Origin: Streptomyces actuosus
GTDB lineage: Bacteria; Actinomycetota; Actinomycetes; Streptomycetales; Streptomycetaceae
Assembly (NCBI RefSeq): GCF_016921115.1
Contig: NZ_JAFFZS010000008.1
Coordinates: forward strand, 186,001-250,000
Length of the DNA stretch: 64,000 bases
Direction: 5' to 3'
Each line of letters opens with the position of its first letter. Position 1 is the stretch's first letter. The translations under genes were made by a program, and so were the position numbers. The notes under the pieces were generated by a model. The model was not told the origin of the DNA and made no database searches. It was given only the letters and a program-made list of their open reading frames with translations. Below, piece by piece: positions 24,307 through 33,476 of this stretch.

Positions 24307-24567
24307 CTACCGGGGCTTCTTCTTGCCGTCCAGTTCGTCCCACCACTCGTCGGACTGCGGGTCCCCGGAGGGTTCGTCCCACCAGCGGTCCTCCGGGCCG
24401 CGCCGGTTGGCGACGATCGCGGCGAGCGGCGGGATCACCATGGCCACGAGGCACATGACGACCGCGGCGGCCACCGACCAGATGCGCACGACGCCCCACG
24501 CCAGGACGAACAGCGCGATGCAGATGCCCATCATGGCGAAATACACGTGCCTGCGCCGGGCGTACAT
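24307..24567 (-). CDS. DUF3099 family small membrane protein
   Basis: An 86-residue protein with two membrane helices (about 8-26 and 30-50) after a basic MYARRRHVYF start. An acidic Trp-rich tail follows (DRWWDEP, DEWWDEL), ending in KKKPR. This matches the DUF3099 family found in actinobacteria. It converges with the DsrE-like gene. Function is unknown. Confidence 0.85.
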   Translation of the reverse strand: MYARRRHVYFAMMGICIALFVLAWGVVRIWSVAAAVVMCLVAMVIPPLAAIVANRRGPEDRWWDEPSGDPQSDEWWDELDGKKKPR

Positions 24568-24598
24568 GGCTCCAGAGTACGGCGGACGGGCCGGACGC

Positions 24599-24649
24599 GC
24601 CGGAGGGCCGCACCCCAGGCGTCCAACCCGTGGGGTGCGGCCCTCCGGC
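24599..24649. terminator. Strong hairpin terminator, 18-base arms
   Basis: GCCGGAGGGCCGCACCCC (24599-24616) pairs perfectly with 24632-24649 around a 15-base loop. It lies 29 bases after the DUF1416 stop on the minus strand and upstream of the DUF3099 gene, so it most likely ends the sseA-DUF1416 transcript. Confidence 0.85.
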
Positions 24650-24678
24650 CACTCGTGGCGTGCCGCTCGGGGCCCGCG

Positions 24679-24966
24679 TCAGACCGCGATCGCGACCTCC
24701 GCCAGGCCACCCTGCTGGGCGACGACCGTGCGGTCGGCGGTGGCGCCGGGGACGAGGGCGCGGACGGTCCAGGTGCCCTCGGCCGCGTAGAAACGGAACT
24801 GGCCGGTGGCAGAGGTCGGGACCTCCGCGGTGAACTCGCCGGTCGAGTCGAGCAGGCGCACGTAACCCTGCACCGGCTCGCCGTCGCGGGTCACCTGGCC
24901 CTGGATGGTGGTCTCACCGGGCTTGATCGTCGAGGCGTCGGGGCCGCCGGCCTTCGCTCCGCACAT
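24679..24966 (-). CDS. DUF1416 protein
   Basis: A 95-residue beta-rich protein of the DUF1416 family: MCGAKAGG start with Cys2, GQVTRDGEPVQGYVRLLD and GQFRFYAAEGTWTVRAL, a carboxypeptidase-regulatory-like (transthyretin-type) fold. It almost always follows the thiosulfate sulfurtransferase gene in actinobacteria, as here (45-base gap, same strand). The Cys near the start could take part in sulfur handling, which is inference. Confidence 0.9.
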   Translation of the reverse strand: MCGAKAGGPDASTIKPGETTIQGQVTRDGEPVQGYVRLLDSTGEFTAEVPTSATGQFRFYAAEGTWTVRALVPGATADRTVVAQQGGLAEVAIAV

Positions 24967-25011
24967 GTCTTTCTCCAGAGGGGTGTTGGACCAGAAGGTC
25001 GATCGGTCGGG

Positions 25012-25857
25012 TTACTTGTCGGCGCCGAGCTCGATCGGCACGCCGACGAGGGAGCCGTACTCGGTCCAGGAGCCGTCGTAGTTCTTGACGTTCTCCACGC
25101 CGAGCAGCTCGTGCAGGACGAACCAGGTCAGCGCGGAGCGCTCACCGATGCGGCAGTAGGCGATGGTGTCCTTGGCCAGGTCGACCTTCTCGTCGGCGTA
25201 GAGGGCCTTGAGGTCCTCGTCCGACTTGAACGTGCCGTCGTCGTTGGCGTTCTTCGACCACGGGATGTTGCGGGCGGTCGGGACGTGGCCCGGGCGCTGG
25301 GACTGCTCCTGCGGCAGGTGGGCCGGGGCGAGCAGCTTGCCGGAGAACTCGTCGGGCGAGCGCACGTCGACCAGGTTGTGCGAGCCGATGGCGGCCACGA
25401 CGTCGTCGCGGAAGGCGCGGATCGAGGCGTCCTGCGGCTTGGCCGTGTACGTCGTCCTCGGACGCTCGGGCACCTCGTCGCCGGCGACGAGCTCGCGGGC
25501 GTCGAGCTCCCACTTCTTGCGGCCACCGTCGAGGAGCTTGACGTTCTCGTGGCCGTAGAGCTTGAAGTACCAGTACGCGTAGGAGGCGAACCAGTTGTTG
25601 TTGCCGCCGTAGAGGATCACCGTGTGGTCGTTGGCGATGCCCTTGTCGGACAGGAGCTTCTCGAAGCCCTCCTGGTCGACGAAGTCACGGCGGACCGGGT
25701 CCTGGAGGTCCTGGGTCCAGTCGATGCGGATCGCGTTCTTGATGTGGTTCTTCTCGTAGGCGGAGGTGTCCTCGTCGACCTCGACGATGGCGATCGTCGA
25801 GTCGTCCAGGTGCTCCTGCAGCCAGTCGGCGTCGACCAGGACGTCGCTGCGGCTCAT
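25012..25857 (-). CDS. sseA: Thiosulfate sulfurtransferase (rhodanese, SseA/CysA-type)
   Basis: A 281-residue two-domain rhodanese. The N-terminal inactive domain has VLVDADWLQEHLDDSTIAIVEVD and RIDWTQDLQDP. The C-terminal domain has the active-site loop CRIGERS (C-R-x-G-x-R) that takes persulfide from thiosulfate. ATG at 25855-25857 follows CGGAGGAGA. It is preceded by a 26-residue Cys-containing leader peptide and hairpins (25939-25980), which suggests control by cysteine supply. DUF1416 follows. Actinobacterial homologues are named SseA or CysA. Confidence 0.93.
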   Translation of the reverse strand: MSRSDVLVDADWLQEHLDDSTIAIVEVDEDTSAYEKNHIKNAIRIDWTQDLQDPVRRDFVDQEGFEKLLSDKGIANDHTVILYGGNNNWFASYAYWYFKLYGHENVKLLDGGRKKWELDARELVAGDEVPERPRTTYTAKPQDASIRAFRDDVVAAIGSHNLVDVRSPDEFSGKLLAPAHLPQEQSQRPGHVPTARNIPWSKNANDDGTFKSDEDLKALYADEKVDLAKDTIAYCRIGERSALTWFVLHELLGVENVKNYDGSWTEYGSLVGVPIELGADK

Positions 25858-25938
25858 GCTCGTTCTCCTCCGGGGCAGTCGCGGCGGGGGTGTGCAAAGT
25901 GAGAGGGGTGCGCGCTCAGGACGGAGCAACGCACGAAT

Positions 25939-25980
25939 GCCCTGGGACAGGGCGCGGGAAACGGAAGGCGATGCCTTCCG
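25939..25980 (-). promoter_or_regulatory. Two hairpins between the leader peptide and sseA (attenuator candidate)
   Basis: Hairpin 1 (25962-25980) has perfect 8-base arms CGGAAGGC/GCCTTCCG around 3 bases and begins one base after the leader stop codon. Hairpin 2 (25939-25953) has GCCCTG/CAGGGC around 3 bases. A ribosome paused or terminating on the leader would cover hairpin 1, so leader translation could change the folding of the downstream RNA. The mechanism is inference from layout. Confidence 0.55.
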
Positions 25981-25981
25981 G

Positions 25982-26062
25982 TCAGAACGGGCGACAGAGC
26001 ATGGCGGCAACGCGGCACAGGTCCACTGCCCGCCGCTTCGTGAGATCCGCCTGTCGCTTCAT
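25982..26062 (-). CDS. Cysteine-containing leader peptide upstream of sseA (26 residues)
   Basis: ATG at 26060-26062, stop at 25982-25984. The product begins MKRQADLTKRRAVDLCRVAA and has two Cys (VDLCR and MLCRP) among many Arg residues. It fits a group of putative leader peptides placed before sulfur and cysteine genes in Streptomyces, marked by a VDL(C/x)R segment and a near-terminal Cys. It lies 124 bases before sseA. The likely role is sensing charged tRNA-Cys through ribosome stalling or termination. Confidence 0.72.
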   Translation of the reverse strand: MKRQADLTKRRAVDLCRVAAMLCRPF

Positions 26063-26276
26063 GCCGTCGATCGTAGGGAGGGACAGGCGGACATGTCACC
26101 GGCGTGTCATATAGCGAGACGCGATCGTCCGCATTCTGGAAAAAGTGATGCACCCGAGACACCCCGAGGGGGGTCCGGGACACGTCCCTCCGGCGCCACA
26201 TCTACGGTGCGGACAGCGGCGTCTCACCCACTGGACGCAGCCTGTCCGACCTGCGCCTTCGCCCGTCGGGCCGGGC
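26063..26276. other. Promoter region of leader-sseA and downstream end of DUF2993 gene
   Basis: No gene is supported. Near 26103-26115 the minus strand has CTATATGACA, a possible -10 or regulator site 50 bases before the leader peptide. Around 26164-26196 lies a GC-rich imperfect hairpin (CCCGAGGGGGGTCCGGGACACGTCCCTCCGG in outline), probably terminating the DUF2993 gene. Confidence 0.4.
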
Positions 26277-27005
26277 CTACCCGGCCAGACGGACGTGGGA
26301 GCCCTTCACCCCGATCCGCACCCCGTCCGGCCCCGCCTCGACCCTGTCCAGCCTGATACCGCCCGGGAGGTTCTCGATCGGCTGCTCGAAGTCGGTGATC
26401 GAGCGGACCTGGCTCTCCGCGAAGCGCAGACCGCCGAAGCTGGGGAGGGTGTCGGCGTGGACGCGGACCGTGTCGCCCTCGGCCGTGACGGAGGACAGCA
26501 CGTACGCCGTGCGCTCGAGTCCCAGGGCGGAGACCTTCACCTTGACCTTGATCTTGCCGTTGCCGCCGTCGGACAGGCCGATCACCTCGGCGGTCGCCGG
26601 GCCCACCTGCCTCGGCTCGGTCCTGGCGGCCTTCAGCAGCTCGGCGTAGCCGATCGAGGCGGTGCCGTTCGCGGAGTCGGCCGTGGCGGAGCTGTAGTCA
26701 CCGGAGAACTCGACGCCCTTCATGGTGGCGTCGAGGTCGTCGATGCGGATGCTGCGGCCGTTCGTGCCCGTGTCCGCCCGGTAGTCCTTGATGCCGACCT
26801 CGACCTCGTCCAGCGAGCCGCCGGCCAGCTGGGTGAGGAAGGGGAAGCCCTTGATCGACACGTCCGGCGTGGAGGCCAGGTTCTCGCTGCTTCTCAGCTT
26901 GTCGGCGGCCTCGCCCTCGGCGAAGTGCACGGCCAGCCGGTCCGCCAGCACGAACAGGCCCCCGAGGACCACGACGACGATCAGCAGTGTTCGCAGTGCG
27001 CGCAT
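26277..27005 (-). CDS. DUF2993 (LmeA-family) secreted/membrane-anchored protein
   Basis: A 242-residue protein: an N-terminal uncleaved signal anchor (MRALRTLLIVVVVLGGLFVLAD), then the DUF2993 domain (SIKGFPFLTQLAGGSLDEVEV, DLDATMKGVEF, DTLPSFGGLRF). This family includes mycobacterial LmeA, which acts in lipomannan elongation, and binds lipids in a BPI-like groove. In Streptomyces the role is unknown. ATG at 27003-27005. Confidence 0.85.
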   Translation of the reverse strand: MRALRTLLIVVVVLGGLFVLADRLAVHFAEGEAADKLRSSENLASTPDVSIKGFPFLTQLAGGSLDEVEVGIKDYRADTGTNGRSIRIDDLDATMKGVEFSGDYSSATADSANGTASIGYAELLKAARTEPRQVGPATAEVIGLSDGGNGKIKVKVKVSALGLERTAYVLSSVTAEGDTVRVHADTLPSFGGLRFAESQVRSITDFEQPIENLPGGIRLDRVEAGPDGVRIGVKGSHVRLAG

Positions 27006-27109
27006 GTGTGGTGCAGCCCCCCGGACGACGGTCGACGACCACCCACGGTAACGCCCTGCGGGGAGCGTTCCGCGGGTTTGTCGATCAGCTGTGACAGAGG
27101 CGGCAGCGC

Positions 27110-28420
27110 CTACCCGAGCGCCCGGCCCAGCACGTACACCACCGGCGCCGCCGCCGACAGCGGCAGGGCCACGCCCGCCGTGACGTGCACGAAACGGGAG
27201 GGGTAGTCGAAGCTCGCCACCCGGTGCCCGATCAGCGCGCACACCGCGGCGCTCGCGCCGAGCAGCGCGCCTCCCGTGCCCATGCCGGTCGCCCCGCCGA
27301 CGGCGATGCCCGCGCCGGTGGCGGCCAGCAGGGCGACCACGACGGAGGCGGGGGTGGCCAGCGGAAGCGCCCGCGCGAGCACGGCGGCGGCGACCGCGAG
27401 AGCGCCCACCGACACAGCCTCCGGCGGGGCGGCGAGGTATCCGGTGGCGATGATCGCCAGGGCGGCCGAGACGACGGTCGCCATGAGGCCGTACATGCGC
27501 TCGTCCGGGTCCGCGTGCGAGCGCAGCTGGAGGACGAGGCAGAGCAGCACCCAGACGCCGAGCGTGCCGAGGATCGCGGCGGGCCCGTGCTCGCGCCCCG
27601 CGGCAGACACCGCCGCGTCGGCGGCCAGCGCACCGAGGAAGGCCAGCGCGATGCCCTGCCGGGCCGGCCACATGCCGTTCAGCCGGAACCAGCCCGCCGC
27701 CGTGACCGCCTGCAGCGCCACCAGCGGGACGAGCAGCGCGTACGACCCGATCGCCGCGGCCCCCGACAGCAGCAGGCCGAGCAGCGCGGTGAGTGCCGCG
27801 GGCTGCATGCCGGGCTCGATGATCGGTGAACGCCCCTCCAGACGGGCCCGCTGGGCGTCCGTGACGCGGGTGTTGCCGGAGAGCGTGGCGGGGCCGTAGG
27901 CGGGCCCGGACGCCGCACCGGCGACGGCGCCGGCGGGTGCCTGCGGCTGCCGCGGCTGCTGCTCCTCCGGCAACGGCTGGGCCTGCCGCTGCGGGGCCCG
28001 GTGCTGCGCCTGCGGCTCGCCGGGCGCGGGGTACGCGGGCGCGTAGGCGTGCTGCGGCGGGGCGTCAGGGTTCTGCGGCGGCAGATACGCCGTCTGCGTC
28101 GCCTCGGGCGCGGCGACCGGCTGCTGCAGCTGGGTCTCCCAGGTCTGCCCCTGCCACTGCTGGGTGTGCTGCCGGGGATCGTCGCCGGGCTGCGCCTGCG
28201 GCTGCTGGGCCCACCCCTGCTGCTGCGGCCACTGCCCCTGCTGGGGCCACGCCTGCTGCCGGCCCCACTCCTCCTGCGGGGACTCCCCTTGCGGGGACCA
28301 CCCCTGCTGCTGCGCGTACGGGTCGTGGCCCTCGTTCGGCTGGTGCTGCGGCTGATACGGCTGATGCTCTTGCCGGTACGGCCGCTGATGCGGCTGCTCC
28401 TGGTACGGCCGGTCGGTCAT
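27110..28420 (-). CDS. Multi-span membrane protein with long Gln/Pro-rich N-terminus
   Basis: A 436-residue protein. Residues 1-190 are low complexity, dominated by Gln, Pro and Trp (PYQEQPHQRPYRQEHQPYQ, then GQWPQQQGWAQQPQAQPG). Then there is a conserved VTDAQRARLEGRSPIIEPGMQPAALTALLG boundary, and seven or eight hydrophobic segments to the end. The Gln-rich part resembles tails on Streptomyces polar-growth and secretion proteins, but no family is recognised. The moaD-like gene starts eight bases before it, so the two are in one transcript. Confidence 0.78.
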   Translation of the reverse strand: MTDRPYQEQPHQRPYRQEHQPYQPQHQPNEGHDPYAQQQGWSPQGESPQEEWGRQQAWPQQGQWPQQQGWAQQPQAQPGDDPRQHTQQWQGQTWETQLQQPVAAPEATQTAYLPPQNPDAPPQHAYAPAYPAPGEPQAQHRAPQRQAQPLPEEQQPRQPQAPAGAVAGAASGPAYGPATLSGNTRVTDAQRARLEGRSPIIEPGMQPAALTALLGLLLSGAAAIGSYALLVPLVALQAVTAAGWFRLNGMWPARQGIALAFLGALAADAAVSAAGREHGPAAILGTLGVWVLLCLVLQLRSHADPDERMYGLMATVVSAALAIIATGYLAAPPEAVSVGALAVAAAVLARALPLATPASVVVALLAATGAGIAVGGATGMGTGGALLGASAAVCALIGHRVASFDYPSRFVHVTAGVALPLSAAAPVVYVLGRALG

Positions 28421-28427
28421 CGGTGGG

Positions 28428-28682
28428 TCACCCTCCTGCGAAGGGCGGGAGCACCTCGACCGTGCCGCCCTCGGTCAGCCGTACCGTCTCGTGCCCGCGC
28501 GTGCCCACGGGATCGCCGTCGACGAGGAAGGAGCAGCGCTGGAGCACCCGCACGAGTTCGCCGGGGTGCTGCGCCCGCGCCGCGTCCAGCGCGTCGGCGA
28601 GGGTGTCCGCGTCGTGCGGCTCCTCGGCGACCCCGGCCGCGGCCTTGGCGGCGGCCCAGTAGCGCACCGTGACCTTTGCCAT
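28428..28682 (-). CDS. MoaD/ThiS-family sulfur carrier protein
   Basis: An 84-residue ubiquitin-fold protein with the required C-terminal GG (LPPFAGG), which is thiocarboxylated for sulfur donation, for example to molybdopterin. The ATG at 28680-28682 (MAKVTVRYWAAA) is chosen over one at 28694 because GAGGGACGAG is properly spaced. Residues CSFLVDGDPV and TVEVLPPF are the expected core strands. No molybdopterin genes are adjacent. Confidence 0.88.
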   Translation of the reverse strand: MAKVTVRYWAAAKAAAGVAEEPHDADTLADALDAARAQHPGELVRVLQRCSFLVDGDPVGTRGHETVRLTEGGTVEVLPPFAGG

Positions 28683-28721
28683 CTCGTCCCTCACGTCGGT
28701 TCGGCAGTGAACACCGTCAGG

Positions 28722-29585
28722 CTAGCCGCCCCGTACGGCGGCCCAGCGCGCGATACGCCCCAGCAGCTCGTCGCCGGTCGCGTGCTCGGCGTGCCCCATG
28801 CCCGCCTCCAGCCACAGTTCTCCGTGGTCGCCCGCGGCCTCGGCCAGCATGCGCGGATGGTCCACGGGGAAGTAGCCGTCCCGGTCGCCGTGGACGACCA
28901 GGAGCGGTGCCGGAGCGATCCGGCGCGCCGCCTCCACCGGGGAGAGCGGGACGGGTGCCCACTGCCGGGGGTGGATGCGGGTGCGGAAACCGTAGCGGCC
29001 CACCAGCCGGCCCGCCGGCCGGGTCACCAGCCAGTGGAGGCGGCGCATGGGGGCCGTGCCCCGGTAGTACCAGCGGGCGGGCGCACTGACGGAGACGACG
29101 GCGTCCGTGCGCGCCGCGTGCTCCCGCCCGGCGCCGGTGCCGTACAGCGCGGCGTGCCGCAGCACCACGGAACCGCCCATGGAGAAGCCGACGGTGACCA
29201 CGCGCGTGTGCCCGAGTCCGCGCGCCCAGGCGACGGCTGCGGCCAGGTCGAGCACCTCGCGGTCGCCCACGGTGGACCGGCCGCCGGACGCCCCGTGACC
29301 GCGGAACGAGAACGTGACCACAGCACCGTGACGCGCGAACGCCGCCGCGATGCGGCGTACGTGCGGCCGGTCCGCGTCGCCGGTGAACCCGTGGGCGATC
29401 ACGAACGCCGGGCCACTTCCAGGTGACGCCGCGGCGTCGTCCGCGGTCGCTCCCGGGTCGTACACGGCGTCGATCGTCACGCCGTCGGCCGTGCGCAGAA
29501 ACGTGCGGACGGGGCTCCGCCCGCCCGTCTCACCCCTCGGACGAACGGTGGAACGCGCCACATGACCTGCCGGACCTGAGCTCAT
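28722..29585 (-). CDS. Alpha/beta-hydrolase (prolyl-oligopeptidase/lipase-like)
   Basis: A 287-residue alpha/beta-hydrolase. Nucleophile elbow GFSMGGS (Ser around residue 155), oxyanion HGFTGDADRP, acid HGDRDGYFPVDH and a late GHAEHA His, so the triad is complete. The first 25 residues are Arg/Gly-rich and may be an annotation extension; an internal start near PVRTFLRTADGV is possible. It is divergent from glnR. Substrate unknown. Confidence 0.85.
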   Translation of the reverse strand: MSSGPAGHVARSTVRPRGETGGRSPVRTFLRTADGVTIDAVYDPGATADDAAASPGSGPAFVIAHGFTGDADRPHVRRIAAAFARHGAVVTFSFRGHGASGGRSTVGDREVLDLAAAVAWARGLGHTRVVTVGFSMGGSVVLRHAALYGTGAGREHAARTDAVVSVSAPARWYYRGTAPMRRLHWLVTRPAGRLVGRYGFRTRIHPRQWAPVPLSPVEAARRIAPAPLLVVHGDRDGYFPVDHPRMLAEAAGDHGELWLEAGMGHAEHATGDELLGRIARWAAVRGG

Positions 29586-29767
29586 GTGGGCTATTCTGCT
29601 GGGCAGAGGATCCGGGCATCGTGGCCCCCGGGTCCTTTTGTGCTTTCGGAAGCGTTGTATACGAAGCGGGAAACCTCAGGTGACCGCGGGTGTACGGGGC
29701 CCCGGGATCGCAGAGCAGGTGCTGTGCCGAACAACGTCCTCGCAGGGACCGAGGAGGAACCAGACTG

Positions 29768-30547
29768 ATGAGTTCTCTGCTGCTCCTGACCAACGCCCTC
29801 CAGCCGTCGACGGAGGTGCTCCCCGCTCTCGGCCTGCTGCTGCACAACGTGCGGGTCGCCCCGGCGGAGGGCCCCGCCCTCGTCGACACCCCCGGTGCCG
29901 ACGTCATCCTGATCGACGGCCGCCGCGACCTGCCCCAGGTGCGCAGCCTGTGCCAGCTGCTGCGCTCCACGGGACCCGGCTGTCCGCTCGTCCTCATCGT
30001 CACCGAGGGAGGCCTCGCCGCCGTCACCGCCGACTGGGGCATCGACGACGTCCTGCTCGACACCGCGGGTCCCGCCGAGGTGGAAGCCCGTCTGCGGCTG
30101 GCCATGGGCCGGCAGCAGATCGTCAACGACGACTCCCCGATGGAGATCCGCAACGGCGACCTGTCGGTGGACGAGGCGACCTACTCGGCCAAGCTCAAGG
30201 GCCGCGTGCTGGACCTCACCTTCAAGGAGTTCGAGCTCCTGAAGTACCTGGCCCAGCACCCCGGCCGGGTCTTCACCCGCGCCCAGCTGCTCCAGGAGGT
30301 CTGGGGCTACGACTACTTCGGCGGCACCCGCACCGTCGACGTGCACGTACGACGGCTGCGCGCCAAGCTCGGCCCCGAGCACGAGTCGCTGATCGGAACC
30401 GTGCGGAACGTGGGTTATCGATTCGTTACTCCTGAAAAGGTGGAGCGCGCCGCCGAGGAGGCCAAGGCCAAGGCGGAGCGGGCAAAGGTGGAGGAAAAGG
30501 ACAACAAGGCGTCCGTGGGTGCCGCCGAGGTGACCGCAGAAGCCTAG
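29768..30547 (+). CDS. glnR: Nitrogen-metabolism master regulator GlnR
   Basis: A 259-residue atypical OmpR-type regulator, orphan of any kinase. The receiver domain (1-110) keeps only D50 of the acidic pocket ([10 protein letters not shown]), as in GlnR, where phosphorylation is not required. The DNA-binding domain (about 128-225) has [20 protein letters not shown] and [16 protein letters not shown] charged Lys/Glu/Ala tail ([13 protein letters not shown]) follows. GlnR controls glnA, amtB, nir genes and many others. ATG at 29768 has a weak upstream site. It is divergent from the hydrolase gene; the 182-base gap likely carries promoters for both. Confidence 0.95.
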   Translation: MSSLLLLTNALQPSTEVLPALGLLLHNVRVAPAEGPALVDTPGADVILIDGRRDLPQVRSLCQLLRSTGPGCPLVLIVTEGGLAAVTADWGIDDVLLDTAGPAEVEARLRLAMGRQQIVNDDSPMEIRNGDLSVDEATYSAKLKGRVLDLTFKEFELLKYLAQHPGRVFTRAQLLQEVWGYDYFGGTRTVDVHVRRLRAKLGPEHESLIGTVRNVGYRFVTPEKVERAAEEAKAKAERAKVEEKDNKASVGAAEVTAEA

Positions 30548-30666
30548 GAAGCGCTCTCATCGAGGGCGCGGCGGGTGTGCGGGGGCGTTGCTTCCGCACA
30601 CTCCGCCCCTCATCCAAGCTCTGATACGCCCTGCCCACGGCGGGTCTCTCCGCGTAGACTCCGCGC

Positions 30667-31689
30667 GTGGCCAAGGTGACTAGGGACGATGTGGCGCGAC
30701 TGGCGGGTACTTCCACCGCCGTGGTCAGCTATGTCATCAACAACGGACCCCGGCCGGTCGCCCCGGCCACGCGCGAGCGTGTCCTCGCCGCGATCAAGGA
30801 ACTGGGGTACCGGCCCGACCGGGTCGCGCAGGCGATGGCCTCGCGGCGCACCGACCTCATAGGCCTGATCATCCCCGACGCCCGCCAGCCCTTCTTCGGG
30901 GAGATGGCGCACGCCGTCGAGTGGGCGGCCGCCGAGCGCGGAAAGATGGTGCTGGTCGGCAACACCGACTACGTGGGCGAACGCGAGGTGCACTACCTGC
31001 GCGCCTTCCTGGGCATGCGGGTCTCCGGCCTGATCCTCGTCTCCCACGCGCTGAACGACCTCGCCGCCGCCGAGATCGAGGCCTGGGACGCCCGCGTCGT
31101 GCTGCTGCACGAGCGGCCCGAGGCCATCGACGACGTCGCGGTGGTCACCGACGACCTCGGCGGCGCCCAGCTCGCGGTACGGCACCTGCTGGAGCACGGT
31201 CACGAGTACGTGGCCTGTGTGGGCGGCACCGCCGAGACCCCGGCGGTCGGCGACCCGGTCTCCGACCACGTCGAGGGCTGGCGGCGCGCCATGGACGAGG
31301 CGGGCATATCCACCGAGGGCCGGCTGTTCGAGGCCCCGTACAACCGCTACGACGCCTACCGGATCGCCCTGGAGATCCTCTCCGGCCCGAACCGGCCGCC
31401 CGCCGTCTTCTGCTCCACCGACGACCAGGCGCTCGGCCTGCTCCGGGCCGCCCGTGAGCTGCGCATCGACGTGCCGGGGGAGCTGGCGGTGGCCGGCTTC
31501 GACGACATCAAGGAGGCGGCGCTGGCGGACCCGCCGCTGACGACGGTCGCCTCGGACCGGTCGGCGATGGCCCGGGCCGCGGTCGACCTCGTCCTCGACG
31601 ACGGGCTGAGGGTGGCCGGATCACGGCGCGAGCGGCTGAAGGTGTTCCCGTCGCGGCTGGTGGTGCGGGGGTCCTGCGGCTGCGGGTGA
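30667..31689 (+). CDS. LacI-family transcriptional regulator
   Basis: A 340-residue regulator. The N-terminal LacI HTH is [23 protein letters not shown], with the hinge helix [19 protein letters not shown]. The periplasmic-binding-protein-type ligand domain follows ([46 protein letters not shown]). The start is GTG at 30667. It follows glnR by 119 bases in the same direction; a GC-rich hairpin-like run between them suggests separate transcription. The sugar ligand is unknown, and no sugar transporter is adjacent. Confidence 0.92.
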   Translation: MAKVTRDDVARLAGTSTAVVSYVINNGPRPVAPATRERVLAAIKELGYRPDRVAQAMASRRTDLIGLIIPDARQPFFGEMAHAVEWAAAERGKMVLVGNTDYVGEREVHYLRAFLGMRVSGLILVSHALNDLAAAEIEAWDARVVLLHERPEAIDDVAVVTDDLGGAQLAVRHLLEHGHEYVACVGGTAETPAVGDPVSDHVEGWRRAMDEAGISTEGRLFEAPYNRYDAYRIALEILSGPNRPPAVFCSTDDQALGLLRAARELRIDVPGELAVAGFDDIKEAALADPPLTTVASDRSAMARAAVDLVLDDGLRVAGSRRERLKVFPSRLVVRGSCGCG

Positions 31690-31744
31690 GACCCGCGACA
31701 GGGCCCGACGGCGCTCGTCCCGGAGCCGACCGCACGCCTTGCGC

Positions 31745-31792
31745 GGGGGCTTTTCGGGGGCTCTTCGGGGGCTCTTCGGGGGCTCTTCGGGG
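31745..31792. repeat. Four tandem copies of an 11-base repeat
   Basis: GGGGGCTCTTC occurs at 31745-31755 (with one C-to-T change), 31756-31766, 31767-31777 and 31778-31788, followed by GGGG. It lies in the 427-base gap between the LacI gene and htrA2 (31690-32116), downstream of the LacI stop. The rest of that gap is GC-rich, with lower-GC DNA (TTTATATCGGGCATACGAGG, near 32033) likely to be the htrA2 promoter. Confidence 0.8.
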
Positions 31793-32116
31793 ACCTGCCC
31801 GGGAACTCCTCCGGAACTGCGTCCGGGAGCCCTTCCCGGTTCCCGGGGCCTTCCAGGCGGTCCCGGCGGGTCCCGTACCGGCCGTTCCGAGGCCGCTTCG
31901 GCAGCGGCTCCCCATGCCGCTCCGGTTGCCGCTCCGGGGACCGCCCCAGCCGGCGCTTCGGGTTCGTTCCGGGCTTGCCCGGGGCGCATTCTGAGAGGCG
32001 TCCGAGAGCTCGCACGGGCGACCGAGGACGGACTTTATATCGGGCATACGAGGTTCTGCCGGGCTTCTCAGGCAGGACTCAGGAAGCTCTCATGGTCGGT
32101 GACGAAGCTCTGTCAC

Positions 32117-33208
32117 ATGTCCGACAGCTTCCGCCGCAGCGGCGACCACGACTCCCCCTACCAGGGTGTCCAGCAGCCCCACCCGAGCGCCTGGCAGCAG
32201 GGCTCCTCGCCCGTCGACCCCGAGTGGCCGCCCCCGCCGCCGTACCGGCCGGCGGCCCAGGCCGGTGAGCCCGAGGCTCCCGCGACCGCCCCCGGCGCGC
32301 TCCTGACGGAACCCGCCGCCCGCTCCTCCCGCACGCGGCGCACCCGCGGTCCGGTCGGTCTGCTGGCCGCCGTGGCGATCGTGGCCGCGGCGATCGGCGG
32401 CGGCACGGCCTACGGCATCCAGGAGCTCACCGGCAGCAAGGGCGACACCAGCGCGAGCGCCACCGCCACCAACGTCGTGCCCTCCAGCAAGAAGGGCGAC
32501 ATCGCGGCGATCGCCGCAGCGGTCTCCCCGAGCATCGTCGAGGTCAACGCCGCCCTGTCCAACGGCTCCTCCACCGGTTCCGGTGTGGTCATCACGTCCG
32601 ACGGCGAGGTCCTCACCAACCACCACGTCGTCTCCGGCGCATCGCAGATCAAGGTCTCCACCAGCGACGGCAAGCAGTACACCGCCGACGTCCTCGGCAC
32701 CGACAGCAAGAAGGACCTCGCGCTGATCAAGCTGCAGGGCGCCTCGGGCCTGAAGGCCGCGACGCTCGGCGACTCCGCCAACGTGCAGGTCGGCGACACG
32801 GTCGTGGCGATCGGCTCCCCGGAAGGCCTGACCGGAACCGTGACCAGCGGCATCGTCTCGGCACTCGACCGGGACGTGACCGTCTCGACCGACGAGAACC
32901 CGGGGCGGCAGGGCGGCGGCGACGGACGCTGGCCGTTCGAGTTCGGCGGTCGGCAGTTCAACGGCGACACCGGCTCCTCCACGACGACGTACAAGGCGAT
33001 CCAGACCGACGCGTCCCTGAACCCGGGCAACTCCGGCGGCGCCCTGATCGACATGAACGGCCGCATCATCGGCATCAACTCGGCGATGTACTCGGCCGGC
33101 GCGGGCTCCTCCTCCTCGGACGCCGGCAGTGTGGGCCTCGGCTTCGCCATCCCGGTCGACACCGTCAAGGCGGACCTGGCCGCACTGCGCTCGGGCTCGC
33201 AGAGCTGA
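32117..33208 (+). CDS. htrA2: HtrA-like trypsin-fold serine protease (HtrA2)
   Basis: A 363-residue membrane-anchored protease for misfolded exported proteins. Pro/Gln-rich cytoplasmic N-terminus (1-75), membrane helix (about 77-100, GPVGLLAAVAIVAAAIGGGTAYG), Ser/Thr linker, then the trypsin-like domain with catalytic His (LTNHHVVSG), Asp (SKKDLALIKL) and Ser (NPGNSGGAL). There is no PDZ domain: the protein ends about 45 residues after GNSGG. With the two-component genes downstream it matches SCO4157 and the secretion-stress cluster of S. lividans. ATG at 32117; an in-frame GTG at 32099 is a less likely start. Confidence 0.9.
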   Translation: MSDSFRRSGDHDSPYQGVQQPHPSAWQQGSSPVDPEWPPPPPYRPAAQAGEPEAPATAPGALLTEPAARSSRTRRTRGPVGLLAAVAIVAAAIGGGTAYGIQELTGSKGDTSASATATNVVPSSKKGDIAAIAAAVSPSIVEVNAALSNGSSTGSGVVITSDGEVLTNHHVVSGASQIKVSTSDGKQYTADVLGTDSKKDLALIKLQGASGLKAATLGDSANVQVGDTVVAIGSPEGLTGTVTSGIVSALDRDVTVSTDENPGRQGGGDGRWPFEFGGRQFNGDTGSSTTTYKAIQTDASLNPGNSGGALIDMNGRIIGINSAMYSAGAGSSSSDAGSVGLGFAIPVDTVKADLAALRSGSQS

Positions 33209-33476
33209 ACGAGCGACGCGTGACGAGCAGCGGGCGACGAGCAGCGCGCCACGGCCAGAGCCGGATCCGCGCCGTCGGACTCGTGGATCCGGTCGGGCAC
33301 CGGAGCCGGCCCCGTGGAGCCCGCCCCCGAGGCGGCCCCGTAGGGCCTGACCCGTGCACCCCGAACCCGTGCACCCCGGTCTCATGGAGCCGGACCCCGT
33401 AAAGAAGGACCCCGTGGAGCCGGACCCGCAGGACGGATCCACGCGCCCCGGACTCATAGAGCTGAAGGAGGCTCCC

